Shown: positions 61,601-64,000 of the stretch, piece after piece
Numbering within the stretch: the first letter of the stretch is position 1
Layout of the letters: each line of letters opens with the position of its first letter
Source: Rhytidiadelphus loreus
Taxonomy: Eukaryota; Streptophyta; Bryopsida; Hypnales; Hylocomiaceae
Direction of reading: 5' to 3'
NCBI GenBank assembly: GCA_947034895.1
Contig: OX344764.1
Coordinates: forward strand, 10,478,001-10,542,000
DNA: 64,000 nucleotides
Notes under the pieces: generated by a model
What the model was told of the DNA's origin: nothing
Database searches by the model: none
Seen by the model: only the letters and a program-made list of their open reading frames with translations
Program-made: the position numbers and the translations under genes

Positions 61601-63013
61601 GGCTAAAGAGTTAGACCTTTGTGGACCGGTGAGTGCAAGGTGGATGTACCCTGTTGAAAGATACATGAAGGTACTGAAGAACCATGTGCGTAATTTGGCG
61701 CGTCCTGAGGCTTGCATGGCGGAGGGTTACCTCAAAGACGAGTGTATTGGCTTCGTTACTGAGTACCTCCATAAATTTGAGGCCACACAAAGACGAGTTT
61801 GGGACGAAGACGAAGAGTATGGTGATGCAGAAGAGGTCCCCTGCGGTGGTGGGAAGCCATATGTTATGACAACTGAGTTGCGAGATATTGCCCATCAATA
61901 CGTGTTGACCAATGCCTCAGTTATGCAAGATTGGTATGCGTAAGTTTCCATTCAACTCTTATGATATAATTTGGCTTTAGATTTTGCACTCCGTCCTGCA
62001 CTTGCTTGAATCATGTCACTAAATGCGCATGGGTGCCATGTACTGCCCGTTGTTTGATCTTCTATGGCTCCGAAGTTGTGTTCAAGTGAGAATGGAGTTA
62101 CATTTTTCCTTTGGCAAGTCTGTGTGACTTGTAAATGACTTCACGAAGTAGTGTTGAAGTCATATTTTTAGAAGGTTCTTGTAGCAAATGCACTGCCCTC
62201 CATTGCTTTCAGTGATTGTAAGTCCATGCATTTTCCTGTTCCTAAATAACGTAGCATTAAATGTTGGGATTTTGTGCCTGCAGTAAGTGGATGGAGGAGG
62301 AACGCAGAAATCCAGGAATAGCGCCCCTCGCTGAGTGGATTGAGAACGCCGTGCTGCAGTCTGATCCTCAGTGGCGGGACAATGAGGACCTTGATGGTTT
62401 CTTGTTGAGCAAGAAACCTTCCCAAAGAGCAACTCGGTATGCACGCATTGTTGCTTTTGGAAACCACTTCCGTGTTGAAGATGACACAACAATCCGACTT
62501 GTAAGCTACAACAGTGGTGTAGCGTCCATGTTTGAAATGCCTGCAGGAGGTGCTAATGAGTCCGCAGTAAACTATGTGGGCGTGCTAAAGGACATCTTGG
62601 AGCTAGATTACGGCGCATTGCATACGCGCATCATTCTCTTGCGGTGTGAATGGGTGAAACCGCATGATACACGCGGGAATCCAACATATGTGCATGATGA
62701 TGCTGGATTTCTTATGGTAAACTTCCGGCACAAACTTCCTTGCATGGCAGAGCCATTCATCTTTCCCAGTCAAGCCACGCAAGTGTTTTTCTCCGATGCA
62801 CTTGACAGACCTGGTTGGAAAGTGGTTTTACGTAAAGAAGCCCGTTCAAAGCGTGAAGTTGTGGACCGCACAAATGCTTTCATCACCACTACAAGGGAGG
62901 CTGCAGGGCTCACTGCTCCCGAACGACTACCAACTAGAAGCTCCACCGCCAATCTAATTGGAGCCATCGAACTATCTGTGGAAGAAAACTTACTTGCGCA
63001 AGAGACTTACTAG
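58654..63013 (+). pseudogene. CACTA TNP2-like transposase, element 3 (two nonsense codons)
   Basis: Exons 58654-60399, 61041-61939 and 62284-63013 parallel the element 2 copy; the middle exon has the same 899-nt length. Domains are the same: the transposase-associated module (YCPCNKCRGRRK), TNP2 catalytic domain (ALAADGVNPFSQNRSSWSTW, CPWCGMDLGAEHSVELGK, YTLDVMHCEMNL), DUF4218 (FPPSFFDIMTHLPQHLAKEL, WMYPVERYMK) and DUF4216 (VGVLKDILELDYGALH, VFFSDALDRPGWKVV). Lesions: TGA at 58696-58698 (AGA in element 2), TAG at 59830-59832 where element 2 has TGG, and the acceptor before the second exon reads AA (61039-61040) instead of AG. The protein is otherwise close to the element 2 copy, so inactivation is recent. 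Confidence 0.85.
60405..60940. repeat. Subterminal-type motif clusters inside tnp2 intron 1 of element 3
   Basis: AGTCAT/AGTCGT motifs occur at 60,420-60,500 and 60,850-60,935. The second cluster contains CATACTACAGTCATTGTGTA, which also occurs in the left subterminal array near 49,789. The location matches the cluster in element 2 intron 1. Confidence 0.65.
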
Positions 63014-64000
63014 GTATTGCACACTTACTGTCTCAACATGGCCTGTCATGTTGCCCTATTGTTTGTGTCAATAGAATCATTTTCCCTAAATTGCAAGTGC
63101 ATGCAACAGTGAGGCAGGTCTCCAAATTGGAGGACGTTGGAATTTTAGTAGTACAGTTTGAATCACTTTCAGACTGCAAGTCATGTACTAGTCACCATGT
63201 AGTTACACTACAGTCATAACAAAGTCATAGTGTAGTTACGTGACTCAAAAAGTCATACTACAGTCATATTGAAGTCACTTCCTACAAAAATGCAACCTGA
63301 CTATCTTCTCCCCTACCATCTTGAATGGCTTCCTATTTACAAGGTAATCATCGGGCCATGTTCTCTTCTTTTCATTCAAGGTGTCACTGATCCTAGATCA
63401 GTTATGCATTGAACAACTTTGTACATTTATGTACGAGCTTTGTACTTTAATGCAAACCTTGAAGCTAATAGTAGGTGTGGAAGCGCATTAATCAAACTTG
63501 ACACTATCCCTATTACCGTCTAACTTTGAATGAGTCTTGTACAACATATGTCCACCATACGGCAACCCTCCTGAATGCAAGCAATTATTTCATTCTTCAA
63601 CTACTCTTCATTCTCTGCAATGTATGCAATAAGTCATGTTTCCCTTGCTCTCCTAAAATTAATTCATTTACGGATCACATCTAATGCATCTTAGCTGACT
63701 TGTAGGCATTGAGGCATTCCTAAAACTCCTTGAATTCCAATTTCCCGACTTGCATTCATGCCCATCTTCTTATTTAGTACTAAAATGTACCGCCAGTCAT
63801 AATGCAGTCATCTTGTAGTGACATACCGGAAACTGTGCTCACCGCCTCCTTCCGGTACACGAGGCCCCGTCTTTTTCTTTATCCATATGTAAAAGAAAAT
63901 GCTGACTTTGTGACTCCTCCTAACGTTGCAGTCATTTGCAGTCACTTCGTAGTCGCAGTGAAGTCAGTGAAGTCAGTGAAGCCAGAACCGCACAACTGCA
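63014..64000. other. 3' flank of element 3 tnp2 with subterminal motifs
   Basis: No gene is seen. ACTACAGTCAT-type motifs occur at 63,190-63,270 and AGTCA-type motifs, including three successive GTGAAGTCA units, at 63,795-63,985. These suggest approach to the right terminus of the element. Confidence 0.55.

Larger units (their letters stand above)
49122..64000 (+). mobile_element. CACTA element 3 (left end present, right end beyond window)
   Basis: The element starts CACTACAAAAAAACAG at 49122 after the triplet TAT. It carries a dense subterminal motif array, then minus-strand accessory genes (50.2-55.1 kb) and a plus-strand tnp2 (58.7-63.0 kb). Motif density rises again at 63,190-63,270 and 63,790-63,980, which suggests the right end lies just outside the window. 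The expected right end is an inverted TTTTTTTGTAGTG followed by TAT. Confidence 0.75.

Overview
The window looks like heterochromatic, transposon-rich nuclear DNA of a streptophyte. I would favour a non-flowering plant, because the genes have many short introns with GT-AG borders, DNA-transposon fossils of several superfamilies are nested, and the CACTA (En/Spm) transposases are of the plant TNP2 type. The species cannot be named from sequence alone. No rRNA, tRNA, CRISPR array, bacterial operon or ordinary housekeeping gene was found.

Layout. (1) 1.3-7.4 kb, plus strand: copy A of an 11-exon gene whose protein joins a ParB/sulfiredoxin-like domain (D-G-N-H-R motif), a long helical and Lys-rich middle, and a C-terminal DNA-methyltransferase fold in beta-class order (motif IV before motif I). 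Intron 1 holds a 127-bp tandem array. (2) 9.6-24 kb: remains of CACTA element 1, with a TNP2-like transposase on the minus strand (9.9-14.3 kb) and a TnpA-like gene on the plus strand (20.4-23.9 kb), arranged head to head. (3) 24-33 kb: a long stretch with no convincing gene. (4) 33.8-40.8 kb: CACTA element 2, whose three-exon TNP2-like transposase (1,130 codons before the stop) is the only large gene here that reads through intact. (5) 41.6-48.7 kb, plus strand: copy B of the ParB-methyltransferase gene, again with a roughly 127-bp palindromic tandem array in intron 1, itself split by a small transposon. (6) 49.1 kb to beyond the right edge: CACTA element 3, starting CACTACAAAAAAAC. It carries a minus-strand TnpA-like gene, a minus-strand FCP1-like HAD protein with lost catalytic aspartates, a TNP1-like C-terminal module, and a plus-strand TNP2-like transposase.

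How the parts fit. In CACTA elements the TNP2-type protein is the catalytic transposase, and the TnpA-type protein binds short subterminal repeats. The many AGTCAT/ACTACAGTCAT-type motifs near the ends and in tnp2 introns of elements 2 and 3 are candidates for those sites. Small non-autonomous elements with 3-bp target duplications (9,582-9,798; 41,058-41,273) are probably mobilised by such transposases.

The most unusual object is the ParB-methyltransferase family. It has two diverged copies with identical exon lengths for exons 3-6 of copy A, both carry a palindromic minisatellite of the same period in intron 1, and both have lost the DPPY catalytic motif. Almost every large gene except the element 2 transposase carries nonsense codons or broken splice sites, and many of these changes fit C-to-T (G-to-A) decay.
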